Of a DNA stretch of 10,453 nt, positions 1 to 5,806 are shown one piece after another (the stretch's first letter is position 1; the number at the start of each line of letters is the position of its first letter). The stretch covers positions 1-10,453 of the forward strand of contig DATLEI010000116.1 of the NCBI GenBank assembly GCA_035525375.1. Reading direction: 5' to 3'. The stretch is from JALZBN01 sp035525375 (GTDB lineage: Bacteria > Actinomycetota > Acidimicrobiia > Acidimicrobiales > AC-14). The position numbers and the translations under genes were made by a program. The notes beneath the pieces were generated by a model. The model saw nothing but the letters and a program-made list of their open reading frames with translations. It searched no databases and had not been told where the DNA came from.

Positions 1-203
1 CGCCTCCTGACCGCCGAGCACCAGCGCGCCGATGCCATGTGGCCCTGGAGGAGAACTACCGCAGTCTCAATCCCGTTGGACTAGCGCACCGCATCGCCAA
101 GGCTCAGGACCGCCTGATGAAGGCGAACAGGAACAATGAGCAGCGAATCGAAAAGAGGTGGGACCCGCTCCCGATCGCCCGTGGAGGAGGCCAATGGCGG
201 TGA
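1..203 (+). pseudogene. Frameshifted 3' remnant, probably of an integrase-core transposase
   Basis: The first 13 or so codons read well in frame 1 (RLLTAEHQRADAM). That frame then stops at 82-84, while frame 3 continues sensibly from about position 39 (VALEENYRSLNPVG, then LAHRIAKAQDRLMKANR) to a TGA at 201-203. Joining the two needs a one-base shift near 38-42, so one base seems to be missing. The combined pattern, a short charged helix, then an S-L-N-P-V/A turn, then an amphipathic R-I-x-x-A-Q-x-R-L helix, resembles the C-terminal end of rve/DDE-type transposases. The family assignment is from memory of that pattern and is tentative. The 5' part lies outside the window, so the rest of the element cannot be judged. 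It could instead be the tail of another protein, or the shift could be a sequencing error. Confidence 0.4.
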
Positions 204-244
204 GGCAACGAAAGCTGGGCTAGGAGACATCTTGACGTGAGGCA

Positions 245-287
245 GTAAGGGGGAATCCAAAGGTCTCCATAGATCGGCTGCCCTTAC
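245..287. repeat. 7-bp perfect inverted repeat downstream of the transposase-like remnant
   Basis: GTAAGGG at 245-251 is matched by its exact reverse complement CCCTTAC at 281-287, with 29 bases between. It lies about 40 bases after the stop of the transposase-like remnant. It could be part of an element end or a weak terminator. There is no T-run after it, and the loop is long for an intrinsic terminator. Confidence 0.3.
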
Positions 288-306
288 ATCTCTCGCCAGT
301 CAGGAA

Positions 307-387
307 CTGCGCGCCAGCGGTCGGACCGCTATTGAGGATGCGCAGCAAGTAGCGTCAGCCAGGGCTACACGCCTGCTTCGGGCTGAC
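307..387 (+). promoter_or_regulatory. Candidate structured 5' leader of the delta-60 repeat gene
   Basis: Three perfect inverted repeats are packed into 81 bases directly upstream of the ribosome binding site. CTGCGC (307-312) pairs with GCGCAG (340-345). Nested inside it, AGCGGT (316-321) pairs with ACCGCT (325-330) around a CGG loop. Then GTCAGCC (354-360) pairs with GGCTGAC (381-387), and AGG/CCT (361-363 with 372-374) can extend that second stem inward. The arrangement suggests two adjacent hairpins in the mRNA leader, ending 8 bases before the Shine-Dalgarno sequence. I do not recognise it as a known riboswitch: the conserved cores I remember for c-di-GMP and cobalamin classes are not present. 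GC-rich DNA gives chance stems, so this remains a candidate. Confidence 0.35.
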
Positions 388-395
388 CCGGAAAT

Positions 396-401
396 GGGAG
401 G
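396..401 (+). promoter_or_regulatory. Ribosome binding site deciding a TTG start
   Basis: GGGAGG lies six bases before the TTG at 408. No ATG or GTG in the same frame is as well placed, and translation from this TTG yields a textbook signal peptide, so the site fixes the start of the delta-60 repeat gene. Confidence 0.7.
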
Positions 402-407
402 CACACA

Positions 408-1823
408 TTGCGCAAGATTCAGCTCGTCCTGGCCATTCCGCTCATCACCAGCCTTCTGATGCTCACCGTCGGGCCGGCCGGCGCGCAGACAGAGCAGAGC
501 GGGCTTGACGCGGGATTTGGCACAGGCGGCGTCGCACGTTTCGCGATTCCCGATCACGATCTGCTGCCGCTCGCCCAAGCCACGCAGAGGGATGGGAAGA
601 TCGTCGTTGCGAGTCGTGACAACAAGAACTACTCGCCTCCCCCGACCGGTTTCTCCATCCGAGTGACCAGGTTCAATGCCAATGGCACTCTTGACACAAC
701 GTTCGGGACAGCAGGGTCTGTCCGCACGACGGTCGCCGGACCGTACGGTCCTACCAGCACCGACGTCACGCCGTACGCGATCACGGTTGATCACCGCAAT
801 CGAACCGTTGTGGTCGGCTCCGCCGATACCTATCTAGGACCCGAGGTCATTGCCGTCGTCCGCTTTACACCCAGCGGCTCGCCCGACCCCAGCTTCGGCA
901 ACAACGGCGTCGTGCTCACCAGCCTTGCCGGCTATCAGGACTACGCCACCGACGTAGTTGCGCAGGGCGACGACCGCCTTGTAGTCGCCGCCGCGTCCAA
1001 CGAGCTGGTGAACCTCCAGCCTCCGCGGGCGGTCCTGCTCCGCTACAACCTCGACGGGACTCTGGACGCTTCGTTTCATCCGCCGCGATACGTGTCAGGC
1101 GCGGAGGGGTTCACTCCCATGAAAGTGGCCATGATGCCAGGAGGCCGGGTCGTGACCGCTTCGGCCCGAAGCTATTTCTATCTCCCCAGCCAGGTGTCAC
1201 TGATCCTCCATCGCTACCTTCCAAGTGGAGCAGCCGACCCGACATTCGGGACCAACGGCAAGGCAGATCTCGTCCTGCCCAGCTCTGCGGACACAATCGG
1301 CGACCTCACAGTCGGTGTCGACGGGAGTGCGGTGGTTACCGGAAAGATGTCGCACGCCTACGAAGACACTGCGTACGTGGCCAAGGTAACTCCGTCTGGG
1401 GTCCTTGACCCGACGTTCGGTATCGCCGGCGTCACTGAAATCTCGATGCCGATGAGCCTGGAAGGGATCGGTGCCGCACGTGATCGCTTGGGACGAGTGC
1501 TCGTGTGGTTCCGCGTTCCCCCCCCGAGGTTTGGGAAGGTTTTCGGAGTAGCTCGGCTCACGTCAGCTGGACAGCTTGACCCAACATTCGGCACTGGAGG
1601 TATCGCGAGACCGCCCGCCGAACTGGAGCAGACAGCGTTTGTCACAACGGGGGGTCTTCAGTGTGAAGCGGCCACTCTCACCGGCTTCCCGGTTTCCCCG
1701 GGGCAGAACGGCTCAGTCATGGTCACTCGGTTCAGAAACGGGCCGCTGTACCAGCCCGCCTCCCCGTTCTTGACTATCTGCCCGAACGTCGACGACGTGA
1801 TCAACGGGTCCATTGGCTCATAA
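408..1823 (+). CDS. Secreted delta-60 repeat protein (possible seven-bladed beta-propeller)
   Basis: This 471-residue protein starts at TTG after a good Shine-Dalgarno sequence. It opens with a classical signal peptide: basic MRK, a hydrophobic core to about residue 22, and a probable cleavage after AGA near residue 26, so it is exported. The mature part carries seven copies of the delta-60 motif, consensus (L/A/P)-D-x-x-F-G-x-x-G, at residues 33, 95, 159, 219, 276, 333 and 390. They are 57-64 residues apart. Each is preceded by a hydrophobic strand of the V-x-R-(F/Y) type and followed by strands that include G-x-(I/V)-V-V/A. Copy 4 is degenerate (LDASFHPPR). Two cysteines, 419 and 458, lie after the last motif and may form a disulphide. 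Family members are secreted or surface proteins of unknown function, so no substrate can be named. Regular copy number and spacing suggest a beta-propeller, which is inference. It is monocistronic in this window. Confidence 0.88.
   Translation: MRKIQLVLAIPLITSLLMLTVGPAGAQTEQSGLDAGFGTGGVARFAIPDHDLLPLAQATQRDGKIVVASRDNKNYSPPPTGFSIRVTRFNANGTLDTTFGTAGSVRTTVAGPYGPTSTDVTPYAITVDHRNRTVVVGSADTYLGPEVIAVVRFTPSGSPDPSFGNNGVVLTSLAGYQDYATDVVAQGDDRLVVAAASNELVNLQPPRAVLLRYNLDGTLDASFHPPRYVSGAEGFTPMKVAMMPGGRVVTASARSYFYLPSQVSLILHRYLPSGAADPTFGTNGKADLVLPSSADTIGDLTVGVDGSAVVTGKMSHAYEDTAYVAKVTPSGVLDPTFGIAGVTEISMPMSLEGIGAARDRLGRVLVWFRVPPPRFGKVFGVARLTSAGQLDPTFGTGGIARPPAELEQTAFVTTGGLQCEAATLTGFPVSPGQNGSVMVTRFRNGPLYQPASPFLTICPNVDDVINGSIGS
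504..1601 (+). repeat. Seven delta-60 repeat motifs inside the secreted protein gene
   Basis: The motif cores lie at 504-530, 690-716, 882-908, 1062-1088, 1233-1259, 1404-1430 and 1575-1601. The last three share much of their DNA, with GACCC-A/G-AC-G/A-TTCGG at the centre, and are exactly 171 bases apart. The first four are spaced 180-192 bases apart and more diverged. This suggests the C-terminal copies arose by more recent duplication, or that their spacing is more constrained. Copy 4 has lost the GxxG part. Confidence 0.8.
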
Positions 1824-2190
1824 CCGGCGGCGCAAGGCCGGCACGTCCCCGGTTCGCCGGAGTGCTTGCATTACGCCGGTCTGAGCCGGGACGTCAGCGT
1901 TTCGGCAATTCAGGGTCGCCTTCTCGGGCTCGAGCGGACCCGAACCACGATCTTCTTGGCCAAGTCCTTTGGCCACGTCACCCAAACGCCGTCGCTGGAA
2001 CGGTTTCGGGAACCATGGCCAAGTCCGACCAGCGGCGAAGCGTCCCCATCGATCGTCGAGGGCGCGCTCTCCGTCCGTACCGGCGCTCATGCTCACATTT
2101 GGGCAGACGAGCCGGGCGGCGGGCAGGATGACCGGATCGCCCTCGTCTACCCGCTCGGGATAACCCGGCGGGGCGGCGTAGCATGGCGTC
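1824..2190. other. Non-coding gap of 367 bases before ftsH
   Basis: No open frame here has a convincing start, ribosome site or recognisable protein on either strand. Frames that stay open run into ftsH in the wrong frame and look like GC-driven artefacts. The gap contains CCGGCG/CGCCGG arms at 1824-1829 and 1855-1860 just after the delta-60 gene, which could be a weak terminator but have no T-run. It also holds a tight hairpin at 1957-1975, an 11-base direct repeat (TGGCCAAGTCC at 1957 and 2016), and a 7-base inverted repeat AGACGAG/CTCGTCT at 2105-2111 and 2142-2148. A -10-like box precedes ftsH. It may be an eroded gene or simply a long upstream regulatory region. Confidence 0.5.
1957..1975. 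repeat. Short perfect hairpin in the gap upstream of ftsH
   Basis: TGGCCAA (1957-1963) and TTGGCCA (1969-1975) are exact reverse complements around the five-base loop GTCCT. The left arm plus part of the loop, TGGCCAAGTCC, recurs at 2016-2026 without the right arm. No T-run follows, so it is not a standard intrinsic terminator. It could be a protein-binding palindrome or an RNA hairpin. Confidence 0.4.
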
Positions 2191-2191
2191 G
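2179..2191 (+). promoter_or_regulatory. Candidate -10 box for a leaderless ftsH transcript
   Basis: TAGCAT at 2179-2184 fits the actinobacterial -10 pattern TANNNT. It ends six bases before the GTG start at 2191, which is where transcription would be expected to begin. No purine-rich Shine-Dalgarno sequence lies at the usual distance before this GTG. Together these suggest a leaderless mRNA. No good -35 hexamer is visible near 2156-2162, which is common for this class. Confidence 0.45.
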
Positions 2192-4167
2192 TGTCCTCCC
2201 AACTCCCCCCCCCGCCGCGCGGCGCGCGCCGAGACAAGCCCACGGGGCCGTCGTTGTCGAGCCGGCCGCCGTGGTCGCGCCCCGTTGTCTGGGCCTTGGC
2301 CGGTGTCGCGCTCCTCGCAATCATTCTGGCCCCGTCGATGACTCGGTCGGACTCCAAGTCGCTCGACTACACCGAGTTTCGCGATCAGGTCTCCAAGGGC
2401 CAGATCGCCGAGGTCGACATCAACAACGAGTCGTCGAAGTTCTCGGGCAAGACCGAGTCGGGCAGTGAGTTCACCACCACCGGCCCGGCCAAGATCCCCG
2501 ACGAAGACCTTGCCCTCTTCCGTGAGAAGGGCGTCGACGTCAAGTTCCACGGGCCCAGCTCCAACATCTGGGGCTCGATCCTCGTGTGGGTGCTGCCGAT
2601 CGGGCTGCTCATCGGCTTCTGGTGGTGGATGGGGCGCCGGGCGCAGGGCCAGATGGCCGGCATCATGTCGATCGGTCGGTCGAAGGCCAAGGTGTACACG
2701 ACCGAAAAGCCCAAGACGACCTTCGCCGACGTCGCCGGCTACACCGGCGTGAAGCAGGAGATCACCGAGGTCGTCGACTTCTTGAAGTCACCGGCCAAGT
2801 TCCGCGAGATCGGCGCCCGCATCCCGAAGGGTGTGCTCCTCGTCGGTCCTCCCGGTACCGGCAAGACCCTCATCGCACGCGCCGTGGCCGGCGAGGCGGG
2901 TGTGCCCTTCATGCACATCACCGGTTCCGACTTCATGGAGATGTTCGTCGGGGTCGGCGCGGCCCGGGTCCGTGACCTCTTCCAGACGGCGCGCAAGCAG
3001 GCGCCGTGCATCATCTTCGTCGACGAGATCGACTCCATCGGCCGCAAGCGTGGCGCCGGACTCGGCGGTGGCCACGACGAGCGAGAGCAAACGCTCAACC
3101 AGATGCTGTCGGAGATGGACGGCTTCGAGACCACCGAGGGGGTAGTGATGATGGCGGCCACCAACCGGCCCGACATCCTCGACTCCGCCCTTCTACGCCC
3201 CGGACGTTTCGACCGCCAGATCGTCGTTCCTCTTCCCGAGATCGAGGAGCGGCTCGCCATCCTCGAGGTGCACTGCAAGGACAAGCGTCTCGACGACGAC
3301 ATCGACCTCACGGTGGTGGCCCGGGGCACACCGGGGATGAGTGGCGCCGATCTCGCCCATCTCGTCAACGAAGCTGCGCTCTACGCCGTCCGGCGGGGCA
3401 AGCAGGAGATCCACATGGAGGACTTCGAGTCGGCACGTGACCGGGTGCTCATGGGCGCACGGCGCGAGTCGATGGCGCTGTCCGACGAGGAGAAGGAGAT
3501 CATCGCCTACCACGAGGGTGGACACGCAGTGCTCGCCTACGTGATGGAGCACGCCGACCCGGTGCACAAGGTGACGATCCTTCCGGCCGGGATGGCACTG
3601 GGCGTGACCCAGCAGCTGCCCCTGGAGGAACGGCACATCTATCCCCTGGGCTACATCCAGGACTCCCTGGTCGTGCGCCTCGGTGGACGAATCGCCGAAG
3701 AGCTGGTCTTCAACTCGATTTCGACCGGCGCGAACAACGACCTCGTCGGTTGCACCGAACTCGCCCGCAAGATGGTGCGGGAGTTCGGGATGAGCGATCG
3801 GATCGGGCCGATGGCGTGGGGCTCGCAGGGAATGGTGTTCCTCGGCGACGATCTCATGCACACCCGCGACTACAGCGATGAGACGGCGCGGGTGATCGAC
3901 GAGGAGGTCGAGCGCATCCTGCGGGAGCAGGAAGATCGAGCTCGCGACGCCCTTGGGAAGAACCGCGCCGGCCTCGACTCGGTTGCTCGTGCTCTCCTCG
4001 AGAAGGAGACCATCGACGGGGCTGAAGTCGGCCGTCTGGTCGACGAGGCCGCCGGCATCCGGCTGGTACGTTCGGCGAGCGGCGCCCTCGAGGTCGAGGA
4101 AGGCATGACGACCACCGAAGAGGGCAAATCGCCCGATGTGGGTCGCGCCGCCCGTCCCCCTCGCTGA
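2191..4167 (+). CDS. ftsH: ATP-dependent zinc metalloprotease FtsH
   Basis: FtsH is a hexameric membrane-anchored AAA+ protease that unfolds and degrades membrane and short-lived soluble proteins on the cytoplasmic side. The 658 residues show the full architecture. There is a proline- and arginine-rich N-tail (1-30), a first membrane helix at about 31-49, an extracytoplasmic domain to about 125, and a second helix at about 127-146. The AAA module has Walker A GPPGTGKT (219-226), pore residues FVG (252-254), Walker B IIFVDEID (274-281) and a second region of homology with R337 and R339 (about 323-341). The peptidase domain has the zinc motif HEGGH (441-445), with D517 as the likely third ligand. 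The usual motif is HEAGH; the Ala-to-Gly change leaves the ligands intact. GTG is chosen because the protein then begins just before the first helix. It is followed 17 bases later by sufD, an uncommon neighbour. A run of nine C lies in codons 5-8. The C-terminal tail is short and low in complexity. Confidence 0.96.
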   Translation: MSSQLPPPPRGARRDKPTGPSLSSRPPWSRPVVWALAGVALLAIILAPSMTRSDSKSLDYTEFRDQVSKGQIAEVDINNESSKFSGKTESGSEFTTTGPAKIPDEDLALFREKGVDVKFHGPSSNIWGSILVWVLPIGLLIGFWWWMGRRAQGQMAGIMSIGRSKAKVYTTEKPKTTFADVAGYTGVKQEITEVVDFLKSPAKFREIGARIPKGVLLVGPPGTGKTLIARAVAGEAGVPFMHITGSDFMEMFVGVGAARVRDLFQTARKQAPCIIFVDEIDSIGRKRGAGLGGGHDEREQTLNQMLSEMDGFETTEGVVMMAATNRPDILDSALLRPGRFDRQIVVPLPEIEERLAILEVHCKDKRLDDDIDLTVVARGTPGMSGADLAHLVNEAALYAVRRGKQEIHMEDFESARDRVLMGARRESMALSDEEKEIIAYHEGGHAVLAYVMEHADPVHKVTILPAGMALGVTQQLPLEERHIYPLGYIQDSLVVRLGGRIAEELVFNSISTGANNDLVGCTELARKMVREFGMSDRIGPMAWGSQGMVFLGDDLMHTRDYSDETARVIDEEVERILREQEDRARDALGKNRAGLDSVARALLEKETIDGAEVGRLVDEAAGIRLVRSASGALEVEEGMTTTEEGKSPDVGRAARPPR

Positions 4168-4172
4168 CCGCC

Positions 4173-4177
4173 AGGAG
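4173..4177 (+). promoter_or_regulatory. Ribosome binding site deciding the TTG start of sufD
   Basis: AGGAG lies seven bases before TTG at 4185 and six bases after the ftsH stop. It supports the unusual TTG start and suggests that sufD is translated from the same mRNA as ftsH. Confidence 0.65.
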
Positions 4178-4184
4178 ACGTTCT

Positions 4185-5483
4185 TTGGATCAATTCGGAC
4201 CAGATGTTGCTGCGGCATTGCCCGGCGCGGGCTGGCTGCGCAACCGGCGCGTCGGCGCCGCTGAACGCTTTGCCTCAGCGTCGCTGCCGACCGAGGCCGA
4301 GGAGATCTGGCGCTATAGCCGTATCGGTCAGTTCGACATCGAGGCCTACACACCCGCGACGAGTCTGGCGATGTCGGGCCATCACGGGATCCCGCCGGTT
4401 CTCGAAGCCGCGATCACGGTCGCGGGTGAGCGCTCGGCTCTGGTCATCGTGCACGGCGGACGCATCGTTCACACCGAGGTCGACCCGGCCCTCGAAGCAC
4501 GAGGGCTTGCCATCGGTGACATCGGCGCGGATGCCGACGGCGACGACGTGCTCGGTGATGTGGCAGCCAGCGCGACCGACGCCTTCACCGAACTCAACAC
4601 TGCGTTCGCGCCGGGCTGCGTCGGCGTGCGAGTGCCCGCCGGGCTCGAAGTCGAACGACCGATCCTTGTGTTCCACTGGATCGACGCCGAGGGCTCCGCC
4701 GTCTTCCCGCGCACCATCGTGCGCGCCGGCGCGGACAGCGAGGTCACCGTCGTCGAGCACCAGGTCTCGACCGACGTCGCCGCGTTCGTTGACCCGGTCG
4801 TCGAGATCGACCTGGCCCCGGCGGCGCGGGTGAACTACCTCACCTTGCAGGATCTCGGCCCCCGCGTCTGGCAAACCGGATACCAGGCCAGCCGGGTCGC
4901 CCAGGACGCCACGTTGCGCTCCTCGGTCGTCGCCCTCGGTGGCCATTACGCCCGCGTCCGCACCGATTCCTCACTCGCCGGCAAGGGCGGCACCAGCTAC
5001 CTCACGGCCGTCTACTTCGCCGATGGCGAGCGCATGCACGACTTCCGCACCATCCAAGACCATGTCGCGCCGTCGACGACGAGCGACCTCCTGTTCAAGG
5101 GCGCGGTGCAGGACACCGGCCGCTCGGTGTACTCCGGGCTCATCCGGGTCGGCAAGGAGGCGCGCGGCACGAACGCCTTCCAGACCAACCGCAACCTGGT
5201 GTTGTCGGAGGGCGCCGGCGCGGAGTCGGTGCCGAATCTCGAGATCGAAACCGATGACGTGCGCTGTAGCCACGCTTCGGCCGTCGGGCCCATTGACGAC
5301 GAGCACCTGTACTACCTCGAAAGCCGGGGCGTCCCGCCCGACGTCGCCGAGCGTCTCATCGTTCTCGGGTTCTTCGGTGAGGTACTCGACCGGCTGCCGA
5401 CCCCGACACTCGTCGACACCCTCCGAGCCACCATTGCCGGCCGGTTGGCGTCCAAGTCTGCCGACCCACCGGAAGTACCGTGA
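4185..5483 (+). CDS. sufD: Fe-S cluster assembly protein SufD
   Basis: SufD is the non-ATPase partner of SufB in the cytoplasmic SufBC2D scaffold, where Fe-S clusters are built before transfer to apoproteins. The 432-residue length and variable N-terminal part (with EEIWRYSRIGQF at 39-50) fit SufD better than SufB, which is usually longer. The beta-helical core is recognisable through QTNRNLVLSEGA (333-344), NLEIETDDV (351-359), the C-S-H site with Cys361 and His363, and the C-terminal helical signature YYLESRGV-PP then LIVLGFFGEVLDRLP (377-405). The His of the C-x-H site corresponds to a position implicated in cluster assembly in SufD. Translation starts at TTG after AGGAG. Its stop overlaps the next start by four bases. 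SufB, its obligate partner in characterised systems, is not encoded in this window. A lone SufB/SufD-like scaffold working with SufC is a less likely alternative. Confidence 0.92.
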   Translation: MDQFGPDVAAALPGAGWLRNRRVGAAERFASASLPTEAEEIWRYSRIGQFDIEAYTPATSLAMSGHHGIPPVLEAAITVAGERSALVIVHGGRIVHTEVDPALEARGLAIGDIGADADGDDVLGDVAASATDAFTELNTAFAPGCVGVRVPAGLEVERPILVFHWIDAEGSAVFPRTIVRAGADSEVTVVEHQVSTDVAAFVDPVVEIDLAPAARVNYLTLQDLGPRVWQTGYQASRVAQDATLRSSVVALGGHYARVRTDSSLAGKGGTSYLTAVYFADGERMHDFRTIQDHVAPSTTSDLLFKGAVQDTGRSVYSGLIRVGKEARGTNAFQTNRNLVLSEGAGAESVPNLEIETDDVRCSHASAVGPIDDEHLYYLESRGVPPDVAERLIVLGFFGEVLDRLPTPTLVDTLRATIAGRLASKSADPPEVP

Positions 5484-5806
5484 ACGTGACCAGGGTGCGC
5501 CTGTGCGCCAAGGACGAGCTCGAGGCCGGCACGGCGCGCCGTTTCGACATCGGCGAACACCGAATTTGCCTTGTTCGCATCGGCGACGACTTCTACGCCG
5601 TCGGCGACCGCTGCAGTCACGCCGACTTCTCCCTGTCGGAGGGCGAGATCTGGCCCGACGAGCGCGAGATCGAGTGCTGGAAGCATGGCAGCACATTCTC
5701 GCTGGAGACAGGCGAGCCCCAATCCTTACCCGCCACTCGTCCCGTACCCGTGTACTCGGTGAACGTCGAAGGCGACGAAATCTTCGTGGAGGTGGACAGG
5801 GCATGA
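5480..5806 (+). CDS. Rieske [2Fe-2S] ferredoxin in the suf cluster
   Basis: This is a 108-residue soluble Rieske protein. The two cluster-binding boxes are Cys45-x-His47 (CSHADF) and Cys66-x2-His69 (CWKHGS), with 18 residues between them, so all four ligands of a [2Fe-2S] cluster are present. The length and the lack of a signal peptide or membrane helix fit the small ferredoxin components of dioxygenases, and databases often call such proteins non-heme iron oxygenase ferredoxin subunits. No oxygenase is encoded here. A homologue between sufD and sufC is a known actinobacterial arrangement, so it probably serves Fe-S assembly as an electron carrier or is an early client; this role is inferred. 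GTG at 5480 overlaps the sufD stop (GTGA), with GGAAG just upstream. A GTG two codons later is possible. Its own stop overlaps the sufC start (ATGA). Confidence 0.93.
   Translation: MNVTRVRLCAKDELEAGTARRFDIGEHRICLVRIGDDFYAVGDRCSHADFSLSEGEIWPDEREIECWKHGSTFSLETGEPQSLPATRPVPVYSVNVEGDEIFVEVDRA

Noticed and set aside
232..260. Promoter with TTGACG at 232-237 as -35 box
   Set aside because: No acceptable -10 hexamer lies 16-18 bases downstream, so the -35 match alone is not enough.
307..401. Known riboswitch (c-di-GMP or cobalamin type) in the delta-60 leader
   Set aside because: The conserved core sequences I know for these classes are not present; only stems are visible, so it is listed as an unclassified candidate.
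504..1601. Repeats in the delta-60 gene as a DNA tandem array or CRISPR-like structure
   Set aside because: The repeats are protein-level, in frame and diverged at the DNA level, with coding sequence between them.
1818..2357. Minus-strand frame of 179 codons covering the gap before ftsH
   Set aside because: Its start lies inside ftsH, the composition is Arg/Gly/Pro-rich, no ribosome site or family resemblance is seen, and it would run through the ftsH promoter.
1866..2468. Plus-strand frame of 200 codons running from the gap into ftsH
   Set aside because: It overlaps ftsH in the wrong frame for almost 280 bases, has no ribosome site and no recognisable motifs.
3193..4353. Long open frame on the minus strand (386 codons) across ftsH and the start of sufD
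   Set aside because: It lies antisense to strongly conserved FtsH, has histidine- and arginine-rich composition typical of shadow frames in GC-rich DNA, and shows no domain or ribosome site.
4939..5802. Upstream open extension of the sufC frame, suggesting a 537-residue fusion
   Set aside because: The extension overlaps conserved sufD and Rieske coding sequence in another frame and is Arg/Ser/Pro-rich. The SufC N-terminus begins cleanly at the ATG at 5803, with a ribosome site.
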